Assembly: GCA_040954595.2 (NCBI GenBank)
Contig: CM082587.2
Location: 7,006,001 to 7,070,000 of the forward strand
Reading direction: 5' to 3'
Source: Balanoglossus misakiensis
Lineage: Eukaryota > Hemichordata
Length of the DNA: 64,000 nt
The translations under genes and the position numbers were made by a program. Under the pieces are notes generated by a model that worked only from the letters and a program-made list of their open reading frames with translations, did not search any database and was not told the DNA's origin. Below are positions 23,259 through 38,200 of this stretch, piece after piece (position 1 is the first letter of the stretch; every line of letters starts with the position of its first letter).

Positions 23259-26200
23259 TTAAATTTCATACGAGTCGTACCGTACCCTGAAAAAGTCAAT
23301 CACCGTAAAACTTGTCCCATCCCACGCTTGACGTTAACACTTATTTGGTATATGAAGTTTCATTCAGTAGATTGTTGTCACATACTGTAAAACATTACTT
23401 TGCTGGGTTATTTGCGAAGTAGCGGGGCAATTAAAGGGTGCGTTAGCTGTAATTTTCACTGGCATTCACAATTTGATTCTTACCGGGTAGCTATAACGGT
23501 CATGCCAATGAAATGAGGTTTTAACTTACCTCAATAAATCAATGGGCAGTGGGAATATGATGGTGGAATTCTTCTCGGCAGAAATGGTATTCAAGGTTTG
23601 CAAGTAACGCAGTTGTAAGGCGGATGATGATTCGCTGATCACATCGGCAGCTTCTTTCAGGGCACGTGAGGCGTTTTGTTCACCCTCTGCAGCTATCACC
23701 TGAATTCGATGAAAGGGGAATCATGGTGTACTGTAGTAACTGAATTATTCATGTCATGGTGAATTCATGGTTCCTGGAGGTCACTCTGTATGAGTGACAA
23801 CAGAAACTATGTTGTTGGTTCACCTCATCTTTTCAGTATGAACCAGGGCCAATATATGGTATGGCAGTAGCTCAGTGCTATATTTCAAGGAGATTTTAAG
23901 GTTAATATGTTCTCGAGGAATGACTATACAGAGACAACTGTACACAGACAGCAATGTATCATCTAATAACCAATATGACACATGACTGACTCAAACTCAC
24001 GCAGGACTCAAGTAAATTATCAAAATTTATACGAATATTTAGGGCTGATGCATAGAAATTCAAGAAATTCTCAAATAACTGACTCAAAACTTTGAAAAAA
24101 ATCATGTTCGTTACTGGGCACAGACACACAGACATAGCAACACACATAGCAACAGACAGACCAGAATACATACCTTGGCTCTAGCTTCTCTAGAGGCTTC
24201 TGCCTCGGCAGCCATGGCACGTTGCAATTGTACTGGCAGACGTACATCTTTACTGTTAACACAAATCAAACAAGTACATTTAAATACTGCTGCAATGAGA
24301 TCAAGCAATTGTCTCGCACATTATGTTCCAGGGTAGCATTAAATTTTATTCTTACTACCTTTAAACTCAACCTTTTTTGGCAGTAAAAGATTTGTTTGTG
24401 ATGTCCGCTTCATTAGTGACATTTTAATGATGTAAACATTTTGCAAATTTAAGGCAAATGTTTAATTAACATTTGCACAATGCGCACATGAAAAAACAGA
24501 CTGTTATTTCAAAGTACTTTTCTGGTACACGAGACGGAACAAGCAGACATGGCAACAAGACAGAAAGATGCAACAGAATGTACATCAGCCAAGGTCACAC
24601 AGCCCATCACCCAAGGTCACAGCTGAGGGCGCTGTGTAGCCCTTGTATGGTGGCTGCCTTTACTCACATTTCCACTCGTTCCACTTTGATGCCCCAAGGG
24701 TCTGTAGCCTCATCCAAGTCAGTCTGCAAAATTGAAAAACGAATTTGCTTTATTAGACACAAGGCTAGAAGCAGGGGGGCGGGGGTGTGTTCTGTTGCGA
24801 GGGTGACGAACGGTTTGTTATCGTACCCCCAGGTACTCACATATTACAATTTGTTCCACCAGCGTCCCCCATGGGTGGAGTGGTCTCATCTGACACTTCC
24901 TACATGTACAGGAAACAAATGCGGCAAAAAATGCCATCAGACCAGTGCATCCATCATTGTTGGAGGGCTGATTAAGGTAGTACGCACCTTGGAACATATG
25001 TTTCGGAAAAAATGAAAGTCCCCAAAACTTTTCAATGCTTTGCATCATCAGCAATATTTCAAAATATATAAACCAAGAAAAAAAAAAGATTCATCATCTT
25101 GTTTCCACAAAAGGTATTATGGTAATTTTTCTCAATTGAGTTAACATAGAGATTGGTGGCCATTTTGAATTATCAATATGAGACAATTTTGCTCTCTCAT
25201 ACAATGTATAGCTGCCTTAAGCACAATGTGGGAATTTGATTGGGAGGTGCGTATTACCTTAAGTGGTAAAAACGGGGGATACCCTACGATTTTTCTTGTC
25301 TGCAAGAATACTTGTTTTACATTCACAGACATGGTCTAGGAGCGAGACTAAGCAGTATAAATGTATATATGCGTGACTGCCACACTAGATATAGTTTGCC
25401 AATTCTTTTGTTTTCAGCCAGGTTCTACAAACAATTTGCATTCCATCTCATGGAGGCGCACTTTTTAGCTACTTGCAAAAATCTCAGCTAAAATGAGAGC
25501 CAACACCAAGAGATGCTTTACAAACACAACCAAAGTGTGAATAAAACTTTTCTACCATATATAAGGAGAGATGAAGGGTCACAGATTTTTCAAGTTTGTA
25601 ATGAAATCTGGGGGTCACCATGCTAGTTTATGTAACATAAGGCCAATTTAGCTAATAACGAAGAAAACTGCTTAGTCAGCATTTTTTCACCAATGGTTTT
25701 TCTGTGAGTAGAAATATTTGATCTCTAAAATTAAGCAAGGCGACCAAATAATTTGTATTCAAGCAATGCAGTTCACTTCTTGTAAACTACTTGAGGAAAA
25801 TTTCATGGAAATGACAATAGTAGAAGCTAGTTTTCTCGCAATTCCTATGGGTGAAGACAAATTCCATGCGCTCGTAGTGTGCGTATATGATATTGAACGT
25901 ACATATACCTGCATTTGGTGGCTGATGGTCTCGCGGTCAGACAGGATTTCAGCCAGGTTCTTGGTTCCCAGGACATTCCGCAGATTGGTCTGCGCCAGCA
26001 GTCGGGTGGAGTGGTTGGCGTTCTCCACGTTGGCCACGGAGATGGTGGCGTTGTTGACACGGTAATAGACGACGGCATCGACGGAGATAGTCACACTGTC
26101 TTTGGTCAGAATCTGAAACGACATGTGAACGTTTTTGGGGGTAATGCATTGACTACAATAAAGTCAGTCTTGAGGTACATCTGAGAAACGGTTCCGGACC

Positions 26201-29200
26201 CATGCACAGACAGACAGAACCGATTCTGTAAGTCCCCGATTCTCACCAACGACCAGAATCGGGGACTGAAAAGAAAAGGGATCATACTGTGACTCTGACC
26301 ACCATCAAATGACAGTGAACAGTCTGACCTCTGAAGGGCCATTGCACTGCCTCTCTGCGACAGACGAGTCAGTGACCCCCGAGTAATAACGACATAATAT
26401 CATGGTCACCTATCCACAGTCGTGGTTCGCCTTCAAATAACTTCCTTCCCTCAACTGGGTTTACCTTAAACAACAGGAAGTCTTCAAGATGTGCGTCAAA
26501 GCCATTGCACTTAAAAATTGGCAGTTTTGTCGTTTCCTGGTGCCAAACATTAAGTTCTCGCACATTAAGTTCTCGCTTTCGAGGATAATGTCAAACCTAC
26601 ACACAAGGACGCCATAAATAGATGATTTGATACACTAATGTATTATATCCCACAAATGATTTAGCTAATGCAGAAAACCAAAGTCTGTGTCCGAGATCGG
26701 GAAAAGACAGCAAATTGGGTAAAAAGAAGGGACAAAAATAAAGGCAGTCCACTATTTGAATGCTCTGAACGCAAAATTTGCAGAACATTTGGATTGGATG
26801 TGCATATAAGATGATCGTCATCCTTTAATATGAAGAAAATGTCAGACAAGAAACTAACAAACTGGTCACACAACATTTTTTCCACAAAAACCTTCCACCA
26901 TTATTTTCTACATTTCAAAGTTCTCTTTGTAGCGAATTACATATTTGTATGCAGCAATGCCATTTGAATGATAATTTGAATGAATTTCCATTTCATAAAA
27001 AACCCGTAGTCAATAGGCTTCCAAATATAACTGACCTTACATAAATAATCATGTTGAAACATCCACAGAATATGTCGTATAGGGTACAAGCAAGACGAAA
27101 ATTCTGAAGTCAAAGCTGGATCGCATATGAGAATACTCTCATTTGTATGTATCCACACATCTGCATCAAGAAATATCTATAAATGTCACGTACACAGCCT
27201 TTAATGCGTCAGTATCAGATTTTTCTTACAGGGAACGCTAGTACCCCGGTAATTTCACAAAAGACATTACCTATGTCGATTTTGTGATTTTTATCCACTA
27301 CACATTGTGCTAATAAAGGCAAATTAGTCCAGGCAGAGAAAGAACATGCCTGCAAATTAATCGTATGCATTCAGAGGGGAAAGATTCAAACCGTGATGTG
27401 ACTGCTAATTGTTCTATAATGAAACATCAATATGTCTTTTTGAATTAATCCACCAAGGCTTGAATAAATCAGAAATATTGAAGATATCATGAATGGCCCG
27501 AAATCGGTAGAAGTAAACTGACCTCTTGAGGTGGTACATCAAAAGACACTGTTCTCAGATCAACTTTGGTGTAGTTCTCAATACACGGCATCACAAAGAA
27601 GATACCTGGAAAGAAGAAGAAAAAAGATGAAAATGAGTAAATCAAAAGGAACAAGTTTAATATCTTCACATGAAAACTTTCAGTCCATGAAAAGTTTGCA
27701 GCAAATTCACTGAAACAAATGCGATTTGCAAAAAAATTATATTTTCGTAAAGTATATTAGGAACTTTCAGGTTGTTATCAGGTTAGGTGTGAAATCGCGA
27801 TTAGATTAGATCAGTTTTGATTTGATTGAGGTCTTGGGATGTTTCCACAAACATAGTTAGCCCCTTAATTGCGTTAACATGTCGTCACACGAGGACACAT
27901 GTCAGCCAATTTACAAACTGAAACGTTAGAACCTCTGTCTGCTTTAGTTTTACGCTACACTGCACGGGGAGAAATGAAACCCCACACATCGAACGACACG
28001 AGGCAAATAGGCGAGTTAAATTTCACGCATGGCTACGGTATCGCGTAAGCTTCCTTGATTACACTGATATACACATGTAGTGGCTTTTCCGGCCCTGACT
28101 TGGAAATCACTGCTCTATCTGTTAGCAGGTGATTTTTATTAATGCTTTTGAAGGGGGAGGCCAGATTGTTCGGGTTATGGTCGGGGGATACAGTAATGAG
28201 CAGATATTGGAGACGACCGATGCAAATTGACAGCGAATCTTCTATCACTGCACACGGGTAGGGTATTTGCAGTGATTGTCACATATACATCAGTACCAGC
28301 TCCATCTGCAGCTATCAATCAAACCCTCGAAGTTCAATCAACAGCGTATCAATCAATCAATCAATATGTTAATCAATCAATCAATCAATCAATCAGTCAA
28401 TCAATCAAACCAAGAATCAAAATAAACACAATGTGATATTTTACTGTACTGAACGACACAAGATACGTTTGGACAGCGCACTCATATGCATCTACCAGGG
28501 GTACCGGTATATGTTAAGTTGAACTGCAAGATGGAAAAGGTGAATCCTTGTAGTTGTATTTCTGTGCAGGCGAGGGAGATGCAAGCTCAATGCCTGAATA
28601 CTCATTAAAGTTTTGACAATCACAGTGACTTAGCATGTCAACAAGGTGGCCCAGGAGATGATCTCAAACGACTGAGGGCAGATGGGCAGCTATCGGGGAA
28701 AAGGATGATTTGCAGCTTTTAATCAGAATTTCCAATGGTGTACAGCATGCATGGGCAGCAGTGCATGCAGTGAAATGGTCTGCTCACGTGTAGAGTGTGG
28801 AAAGTTACACTTTATACATGTAGTCTGTCACAATTAAGAAAATGATGAAGATCGTGGATTCGAGACCAGGATGGTATGGTCGCAATGCTGTGCCAATCAA
28901 TAAATGGGCTGTATTCACCAGTTAGATGATGGACACAATAAACTAAAATTAAAATTTACAGCTTACAATCTATGGATAATTTATCATCAGAGGAAGGAAG
29001 AATAATTGTAGTTTATAGAAACACAATTAAATCTGTCCAAGCCAAAAGCAACATTTTCTACCATCAGAAGATAACTCTCAATTGTTTTGATCTGTCCATG
29101 GACAGCTGAAATTATTGCTTCATAATTTCGGTCTCTTTATTATGTCTTAGCACGTATTGTTTGACTCAAATCATGTAAGATGGATTTCATTCCTTAGACA

Positions 29201-32200
29201 ATGTCCAATTTTTCAAAAATCACAATAAAATTTGTTCGATACAGTCCTTCACTTACACAGCTAACTGGTAATGTATGATGGGATGCGTGATGAAATCTGA
29301 CAAATCCGGGAGGATTTTCCAGAGAGTAGTAAAAAGTTTTACGACATAATTTAATGCTCATTTTTATTCTTTTATTGTTGCTTGGAAATGTTCACGACAG
29401 AAGTAATGACGTTTCTTCATCTCCTGCAAGTCACGAGACACAGGCTCTACAGTACGTATCTATGTATTCAACATTTCCAATGGCATATACACTAAATTAT
29501 CTTTCTGATCATAGATTAAACATATATGATATATATATGCCAGTGGATGGAGATGTGTCTGTCACTATGGGTACACAAACCGCAATATGGGTGTCTAGAG
29601 CCATGAACACGAGTTCGAAAGTGGAGACTTGTCAATGATAGTTCATAAAAATGAGAAATAACAGCAATTTTTGTAACTCTAAAAATCTACCGTATGTACA
29701 GTAGGTAGGATGTTACCATAGCAATTGCAGATATACTCGTTCACAGACCTGTGTCACTGCCTAGAGATATGATTTTGGTGAAACATATGAACACTTACTG
29801 TCAACACATGTAGATCACTGAGCAATGAATGCCTGGCAATGTGACTGTTATTGTTAATAACAGCGGCATGCACATACAAGAAACTGTGTTAAAAGATCAT
29901 TCAAACCTGTGGTGAAAATTAAGTTGACCACAAATTTTGACACGAATTATCTGTGTGAATATGAAGGCCAGACATGTACTTCTTATGAAAATCTTATTAT
30001 TAGTTTCTTCTAAGAGTAAGATTCCTATGGAAATCTTATAAATACAAAAATAGACTCTAGTGAGTGTTGACATCGTGAAAAGAAGGGTACAGAGCTTTGA
30101 GTGCACTATTCTTCTGGAGTTGAATAAGCCGTTAGGTTTGTCTCCATCACACTGGAAAAATGCAACTGTATAAATAAAGGTGACATTTGATCATTTGATC
30201 ATGTGGATACAGTGACCTTTGATTAAAGGGTGAGATTTTGTTGTCATTTGACAGTGGTCTTATGATTACCCAGGTGTTATCATGAGAAATATGATGTGTT
30301 TGGTGCTCATAAACAGGAAAGCAATGCAGCCAATACAAGCCTTATAAAGTTAGGTGGTGCATGTACCGGTACGTGCCTTAGTGACAGATTTTCAGAAAAA
30401 TGATAGTACATCCTCATAACATTTAAATTCTTTGCTATATTAAAGTGTGTGAGGAGTCTTTTTGAAAACAAAGCATAAACCTAGTGTTCATGATTTAGTT
30501 TTCATAGAAATCACTACTTAAATATGCTTCTACAGGTATAGAGTTAACACAGAGATTTGCTCAATTTGGAGGTAAACTTCATTAAATGTTTTGCTCATTG
30601 AAAAAAGCATAAGTTAAAAAAAATGCCGACTAAAAATTTCTGTTTTATCAAATTAAATTCAGAGCTTTAAATTCAATAACTTATCATAGTGACTCTTGTA
30701 TTTTAATATGGATTTTGATGGCATGTACAAAGAAGAATTTAAAAATCAATAATTTAAAGAAATAACGTTATTATTAACTTTATCAATTGTACAGGCTCGG
30801 TGCATCCTCAACTTCTTGATGTTCTGGACTTAAATAGCGGAAGCATTAACTGATTAACAGTGAAAGAGCATACATAACTCAGGGCTATTCATAAAATACA
30901 GCCATCTATTGGTGGAGGTTATATGTGCATCATATTGGACGACTAAGCAAGCCTGTACATATGTGTGAGCCGTTGTCCATATATGGCTGTATTTTGTGTC
31001 TATAACCTTATGTTCCTATTTGATGTCCACTTTCTGTCATTTTGCGGCATCTTATGTAGAAAGAAATTATAGCCCTCTTCTAGAAAGAAATCAATGCAGA
31101 TGAGAACAATATTTGCCAGTAAAATTTAACGTATTTCTTTGTCGTTATAACCACACTTCAGATTTCTTCCCAGCGGCCACTCATTACACTATTGACCATA
31201 AAATGATGAGAAAACTGCCATAAAACTTTACGGGCGTGTACTTGGTGACAAGTGGAAACATTTGAAAATGCTGTAAAAGATTTACTGGTGCGCCACATTA
31301 AACAAATTGGAAGTTTGTAGATCGACACTTAGAATGTAGGACAACATAATAAAATTTCATTGGGCATAAAAACCCATAGAGAGCGTTTCTATGTGGTGTC
31401 ACGTGTTCTTTTGAAGATGGAAATTAACTAAGAGTGAGATCGTCAAGATTTAATAGTTGTATATGTTTGGTGATAGGTCCAAGAAAATTAAAGCTCAAAA
31501 ATATCAATATTTACCAAACTATACTAATATAAACAAGACCACGCAACAGGACTTTGTTTGACATTCACTGAAGCTCTAAAACTTGGCTGGCGTCTGGCAG
31601 GTACTTGTGGTTATGGCCACGCCGTTTGGAATAGCGTGGAACAGCTAGACTGTAATTTCCGGCCACGGTGTTTCCTGATTGTCAAGCTCGTGTGCATTAA
31701 CAGTTATTAAGCTGAAATGACCCGTGAGAGATATTAAGTACCGACTAGGAGTTTAAACAATTAATACTCCTTCGACCTTGGAATACTGATAGTGAGATAT
31801 TGCACTATTAAACAGGTCATTTTCAGATGGTTCTGCATGGTTGCGTGCACAATGTACTTTCTCCTGAGCCATGTGACTTATACACAAGAAGTGCCAGGCT
31901 ATAAATTATGAAAGGGTATTTGAGTTTCTCTCACTCCACTGTTTCTGACAAACATACAATGTACATTTGTACATGTGCATGTACAACTATTTAAAAGTTA
32001 AATGTAATTACCGATAGGCTGAGCAAAAGCGCAAATTTCCCCACGCACGAACACATGCTGACTTGTTTTGGCTTTATACAAACACAGTAGTCATTACCAA
32101 GGACATGAATTTTTCACCTACAAGTCGTAACTTATTCATGGAATATTACAGTCTGGGTGCATTGCTGGCTTTTCGTTCCATGTGGCAATGTCTTGTGGAT

Positions 32201-35200
32201 CTACTAATACATATGGAACAACTGACTGTATAAATACTTCATATTTCACTAGTTTGCCATCTACAATGACGCAAGATTTAAAGATGCGACAACGGAAACT
32301 TCGATAGTTCCTGAAATTTTTCTTGAAATTTCAAAAATCTGCCAGAGGGCGCTCTTTGCTATTTAAAATTATCTAGTCTGAAACACAAATAAGATTATCA
32401 CTTCATATACATGTGACCATGCCCTATAAGACTTTCTCATGAAGTAAAGAAAATCAAATCAAATTTCAGCCTGAACCTGCAGTTATAAACAAGAATATCA
32501 TTGAAAAGCAGATAGTTTTGTTGCTAGGCTACAAATGGAAACAGTATTACATGATTTCATCATCAAATTTATTACTTTAGAGAAATCAGAAGAAAAAAAA
32601 ACATCCAGTATTAAATGTAGATTTCATCAGTTGCAGAGTTTGGTGGAGGAAATTTTAATCTGTGTCGCTTAAAAGTAAATGGTTTTATCCACTGGGAAAT
32701 TTCACTTAATAATCACAAGGGTAATATAGGAAGATTTGATGGGGGAGCTGTAAGCTGCTTATCACGAGAGATTTGCAAAATGAGTCGCTGCCTACGCACA
32801 TGTATGTACTAGTATATCATGAATGGACAAACAGATACACAAGGCGAGATAAGGTGGGATCCGCAATTCAAAACAGAAAAGGAGACTTCGCCACTTTTTG
32901 AATTTCTCTGGTGGTCGTTCCAAACATCGTCTCAAATTGCTCTGTTTCGCAGGTTAAATGAATATGTAATTTCGGGTCTGACGATATACTAACTGATCAT
33001 CACTGTACTGCATGCGAACCTGTCCTCTAAATGTGCAGTGATGACTATAGTGTGTTTGGGCTTGAGGCTCTAATGTTTTCAACGTTCCATCGGCAAGAGT
33101 ATACAACGATTGAGTGTGCACTTCCATGTGCATTTTCATTCCGAGTGCAGGGAATTATCATGCATTGTACTCCGGGGAACGGCGCCGGTATTTAAAGAAC
33201 AATTCCCGGGAAATCAAATCAAGGAGTTTGATCACACTGAAAAGCTCTCAAACTGTGCGACTTCCATATTGATCACGGTACTTTTTTCCCCATTGTTTGT
33301 TTCCTTCAGATTCTTTGTCTGTGTTTTGTACCGCTAAAATCTCAATGACTGACTTCATTTTTTTAAACTTTCCCTTACAGACCTGCACAGGGACTGTTTA
33401 ATCAAACCAACAATTTCATGGCATTAAGTTTCCCCTTTTCTAGAGAAACATCATATTCTTGATTGCCAAATGCATTAACTTATCATATGTGGTAACTGCA
33501 GGTCATAATTAACATTTAAAAAGCAACATTTCTTTTACCTGTTCTACTATAATGACACAATTGCCTTCTAATTTATTTCCTTTTTTGCTAGACAGGAACT
33601 AATCAGTGGTATGAAGAGCATTAAAGGAATGCAGCTGTAACTTTTGATTATTATTACATTATTCTGATCTGTGAAACAATCGTGTTTAAATGCCAAATAT
33701 TGAGCCTGTTGAAAAAAGTATGTATACACGGATAATAGCACAATGTTAGTGTTGCCATTAGAACTAGAAACTGTAGTGGAAAAAAATTGTGATCATACCA
33801 AATATAGTATTTACACGGCTAGTTGAAAAGACAAACAGTCACAAAGTTATAGTACAGCACAGTCACAAAGTTATAGTACAGCACAGACAATCAACAAAAC
33901 AGCCACAGAACAAAGTTAAGTCCTTGAAATTTAGAAAGATATATGGACTTCTGGCCAAAAAAAAGACCAGGAGACAAGAAATATTTAAGAATATTATAAA
34001 AAGTTGTACAGCTTCTGTTCCTCCATCCCTGTCACCCCCCAGTTCCCTTTACAGAGGTCCAACCTTACTATAGACAAAACAATGGGTTTGGACTAAACCA
34101 CGGTGGTGAAAGGGTTAATCTACTTACCAGGTCCCTTTGCACCACCAGGTAGAAGTCGTCCCAACCGGAATATCACGGCACGTTCATACTCCTGCACAAC
34201 CTGAAAAATTAATGGTGAAAATCATCCATTAATACTCGAAATTCTAAATTTACGTCACCTTCAATTGTGTTCTTAATCTGTAATGTACATTATAGTTGGG
34301 GCCTGTCTAAATTATTCAAAATCAAACTGAATAACAGACTGTATATCATGCTAGTTCAGACTGTTAATGTATGATATATTGACTGGCCATACACAAAGAT
34401 TGGTTAATATACCGTATGTGCTGTTACATATGGTCACACATAATTCCAGTGACTCAGTCACCAGCTAACACTTTTACAAAGTTTTATGTTACTTTTATAT
34501 ATAATTCCCCCGTATTTTGAACAAGTGTTTCTGTGTCGCGGACGAGTGATTCCCCGTATAGTGGCCGTATCCCTCCGAGCCGCAGGAATTCTTACTGCTA
34601 GCACTATAAATCATAGCTACAGAGCAATAATATGTCAAGAAAGAAACAAACAAAATGGCCTCCTCCAATTTTTCAGAAATAGTCACAATGGCTGCCTATG
34701 TACCGTAGCTGACAATGATAAATGCGACAGGACAGTAAACCACACTAATACAGGCTTTTAAGTAATTAGGGCAGGCAACTGGAGGCAGAAAAGGTCATGG
34801 AAGCCGCGCATGAAACCACTTGATTACACTGTACATTTGTTTTTCCTGTGTTTTACACGAAAGGTGAAACCGTTTAAGAACCATCCAAGTCGCAGAATCG
34901 ACATCGCTTTTTACGGGATCTTGGTAATGGAACACACAAACTGTGAACACAGCCAGTTCTTTGAAGGTAACCAAGAGCAACGTCTAGACTCATAAATGAT
35001 TCAGCAAACTCGAACCAAATGGAAAAATCTTGTCACCGAGCCACTGAGTACAAACCCGACAGGAAATAAGCTCATCAAGGTGAAATTATCGAGCGCCAGC
35101 GACTTCCAAGGAAATTGCTTATCAACAAATTATAACATAATCTGCCATTCATAAATAAATGATCGGTCAGATTTGGTAGCATCCAACCTATCCTTTTTTA

Positions 35201-38200
35201 TACATGGTACAATTCTTTCTTGCAGCAAACTTTCATGCAGCTTTCATCAAAGCCATCAATTATGTAGGCACCGATCACTTAGACATACAGAAACAGACTC
35301 AAAGTTTACATGGGAGCCACTCTAATCACAGACATGGCAGCATATGTCTGCATGTGACGCAAACATGCATTTCGTTATTCACCAGGTTACAACCAGAAAC
35401 AATAAAACAACGTCTGATAAAAAAAGAACATCTAAAACTCACTGATGTGTGTGGCATTTACGTTTAATGCTTGACGTAACATTACCGCATGTTAACTACC
35501 CAAATAATACTGCAGGAAGTCACTCGCATTGTAAAAAACAGCCATTTAATAGGTTTTTCCTCTGACTGATTGAGGTCCATTTATCTGCTCTTGGTATATA
35601 GCTTACAGATTTGATGTGCTGTATCTGAGCCAGGGATTATAGTTTTAAGTCTGGATGAATCAATTTGCTCATTCAGACGGGTAAGGATTATGATATTCGG
35701 TGTTGGATGTCACTAATTATAGAGCAGCAGTGGAAGGGGTGATGGGCTTTGCTATAATTGCTCGCATGCATATATATTTCCTTTAAAAAACTGCCATCAC
35801 ATGCCCTGTACCGGTACGTCAGCATACAGCCTGGTCAACGCACTGTCACACATACATACATCTGTAATTTCTTACAATTCAAGGAGCCACTATGCATGTC
35901 TGTTAGCATTAGTGTGACACCACCACATCGAACACCGAGCAGTTACTTAAAATGTCAAGCAAATGGAACTAATCTTGGAACCTGTTGTTTTGCTGTCAGG
36001 TCGACTTCAACGCGCTACACACAGGTGTTACCGGGGGCATCAATAATCATTTCCTGTCCAGCAGCACACGACAACTGACAAAACAAACCTAGCATGTGGC
36101 CATCTTCTGATGGTAACTCGAGCGACAATCTTCCCTTAAACAAAATACAGTAATTCAAGCAAAAACAACCTGAGACCAGATATCCATGTGGAAACACAAA
36201 CCAGGGAGTTTATACAATGTATTTGTTTGCGATATGGCACTCTCACTGTTAGTTAAAATTCAACTCAAATCACTGGGTGTTCTGCCATATGCATACGGTG
36301 TAAGAGATCTTGTGGGTCAATGCGCAACATACAATTGTACCATCTAATGAACTACAAAACTGATAATTTTAGGACTTAAGGGACGCAAAATTTTCCACTT
36401 TGGTGATTTTCCAGACATCTGAGGATCATCTCCGTGTGAAAATAAACCACACACACATGCACAAACACGGAAACCGGTGCCCTAATTAGAGAGCTCAGTA
36501 TGTTGAAATTTCGGCTCTACATGATGAATTCTCAGTCTCTTTTTCCACATCCTCTAAGATTAAATTTGATCTCTACCATAAGCCCTAGCTCCTAAGGGTG
36601 TATTGGAGAAACCCGAGTATTTCTCTGAACTCACATGAACATTACAAAATTAATTATGATTCACTACAACTTGGTACAAGGAGGTAAACAAATGTCACAA
36701 ATGTTGGAGTTTGACGTCTGTTCATATGTGACATTTACTTTCAAACCTTGAATAAAAATACTTTCAACATCGTGTTCTTTCTACCTTTGATATTACAATT
36801 ACAGTTTAGAATATGAAAGCAATTTCCCCATGTTTTGATATGATGCACCGTCCCACAGCTAAGAAAAATAACTCTTATACCGGTATAAGTATATAATCAC
36901 ACAGTTCTAAGCATTTGCTGATATTTGACTATCGAAGCTTTCATCGGTTCTGTTCAGTCATAAACATTCCACAGAGACCATATCCAAATCTTTGAGATTT
37001 AGGAAAAATTTGCCAAAGTGTAAAAATCAATAGCAAACGGCTGTCCATGACAATGCATTAACCCTGTGTGATTATGTCTTGTTAATGCATTATACTCATT
37101 TAATATCAAATTTATCACAAATTACACTCGATCTTAATGTTATAATCTTGATGCATTAAATGGTCTTTCAAGGCGAATATTTTGCAGGAACGTGGACAGC
37201 ATAATGTCATTTAAATAAAATTATCCATTAACAAAAATTTGTGGATAATTTACTGCGCGCATTAACTTAAAAAGTCAGACAGAAAGAAGTTATGCCATGT
37301 TCCCACCTGCAAAGCCTTTTAAAGTTTGGACAAATGCAGTCAGTTTTGATATACTGTACCTGTATATCATACTTGCAAAAAGGCGTTACATATGCAAATT
37401 ACTTACCCATGATGTACAAATTTGCCATACTATGGGGGAGCTGTCAGTCAAATATTCACAAATTTTCAATTTGGCCCAAACCGGCAAAATGTGTTTTGTC
37501 AGTAGAGCACACACATAGTCGCAGAGTATATTGATTACAGGGTGCTATTAAACTGATCCTTTCATCGAATGCATCTATCTGTGTCTCATTGAGTATCGGC
37601 ATATTTCATTTCCTCTTATGAATGACTCTACTGGCATATACACCAAATTGTCTTATCATTCACTGCCTATCCGCAAATGCAATCATCCAAAACGTACACG
37701 TGAACCAAAATTTCCGGTATGATATCCCGAGTAATTCCATGCGACCAATTCTCTGCACAATGCCACAGTTGTATTAGTCACCTTGACGACATAAAAGACC
37801 GATTATATTAAAAAGTTTATTGCATACACAGCATGGACTCCTGTGATGATCTGATAATCTACCTTCTTGCAAATTAAGCCATTAAACATTTAATACTTCC
37901 TTGAATGTGTCAAGCAAATTCGCCTGGGATTGAAGTAACGGCCTTGCTTTTATTGATATTAACACTAGTAACTGCTGCAATACATGTTTGTATCGTATGG
38001 TTCAGTAACACCTGTGGTAATAGTAAAATTTAAAAGTACCTGTATATCACATTCACATGTGAGAAATTTCGCCGAACACGAAAATGGTTTTCATAACTTA
38101 CAATTTTATGCTTATTATGAGAAACCATTGATATTGTAAAAACAAATAATGCTCGCAAGCTTCAAAACATACGGTACACAGTTGCACATGTCATATATGT

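Larger units (their letters stand above)
27606..34127 (-). other. Stomatin intron 3
   Basis: About 6.5 kb of AT-rich intron between exons 34200-34128 and 27605-27523. It holds an AATC microsatellite, a 24-bp tandem duplication, a CCCTTTCACC-family repeat copy and a CTCF-like motif at 32339. No nested gene recognised. Confidence 0.6.

Noticed and set aside
29354-29638. 94-aa + strand ORF in stomatin intron 3
   Set aside because: Composition matches intron, there is no splice context and no recognisable domain.
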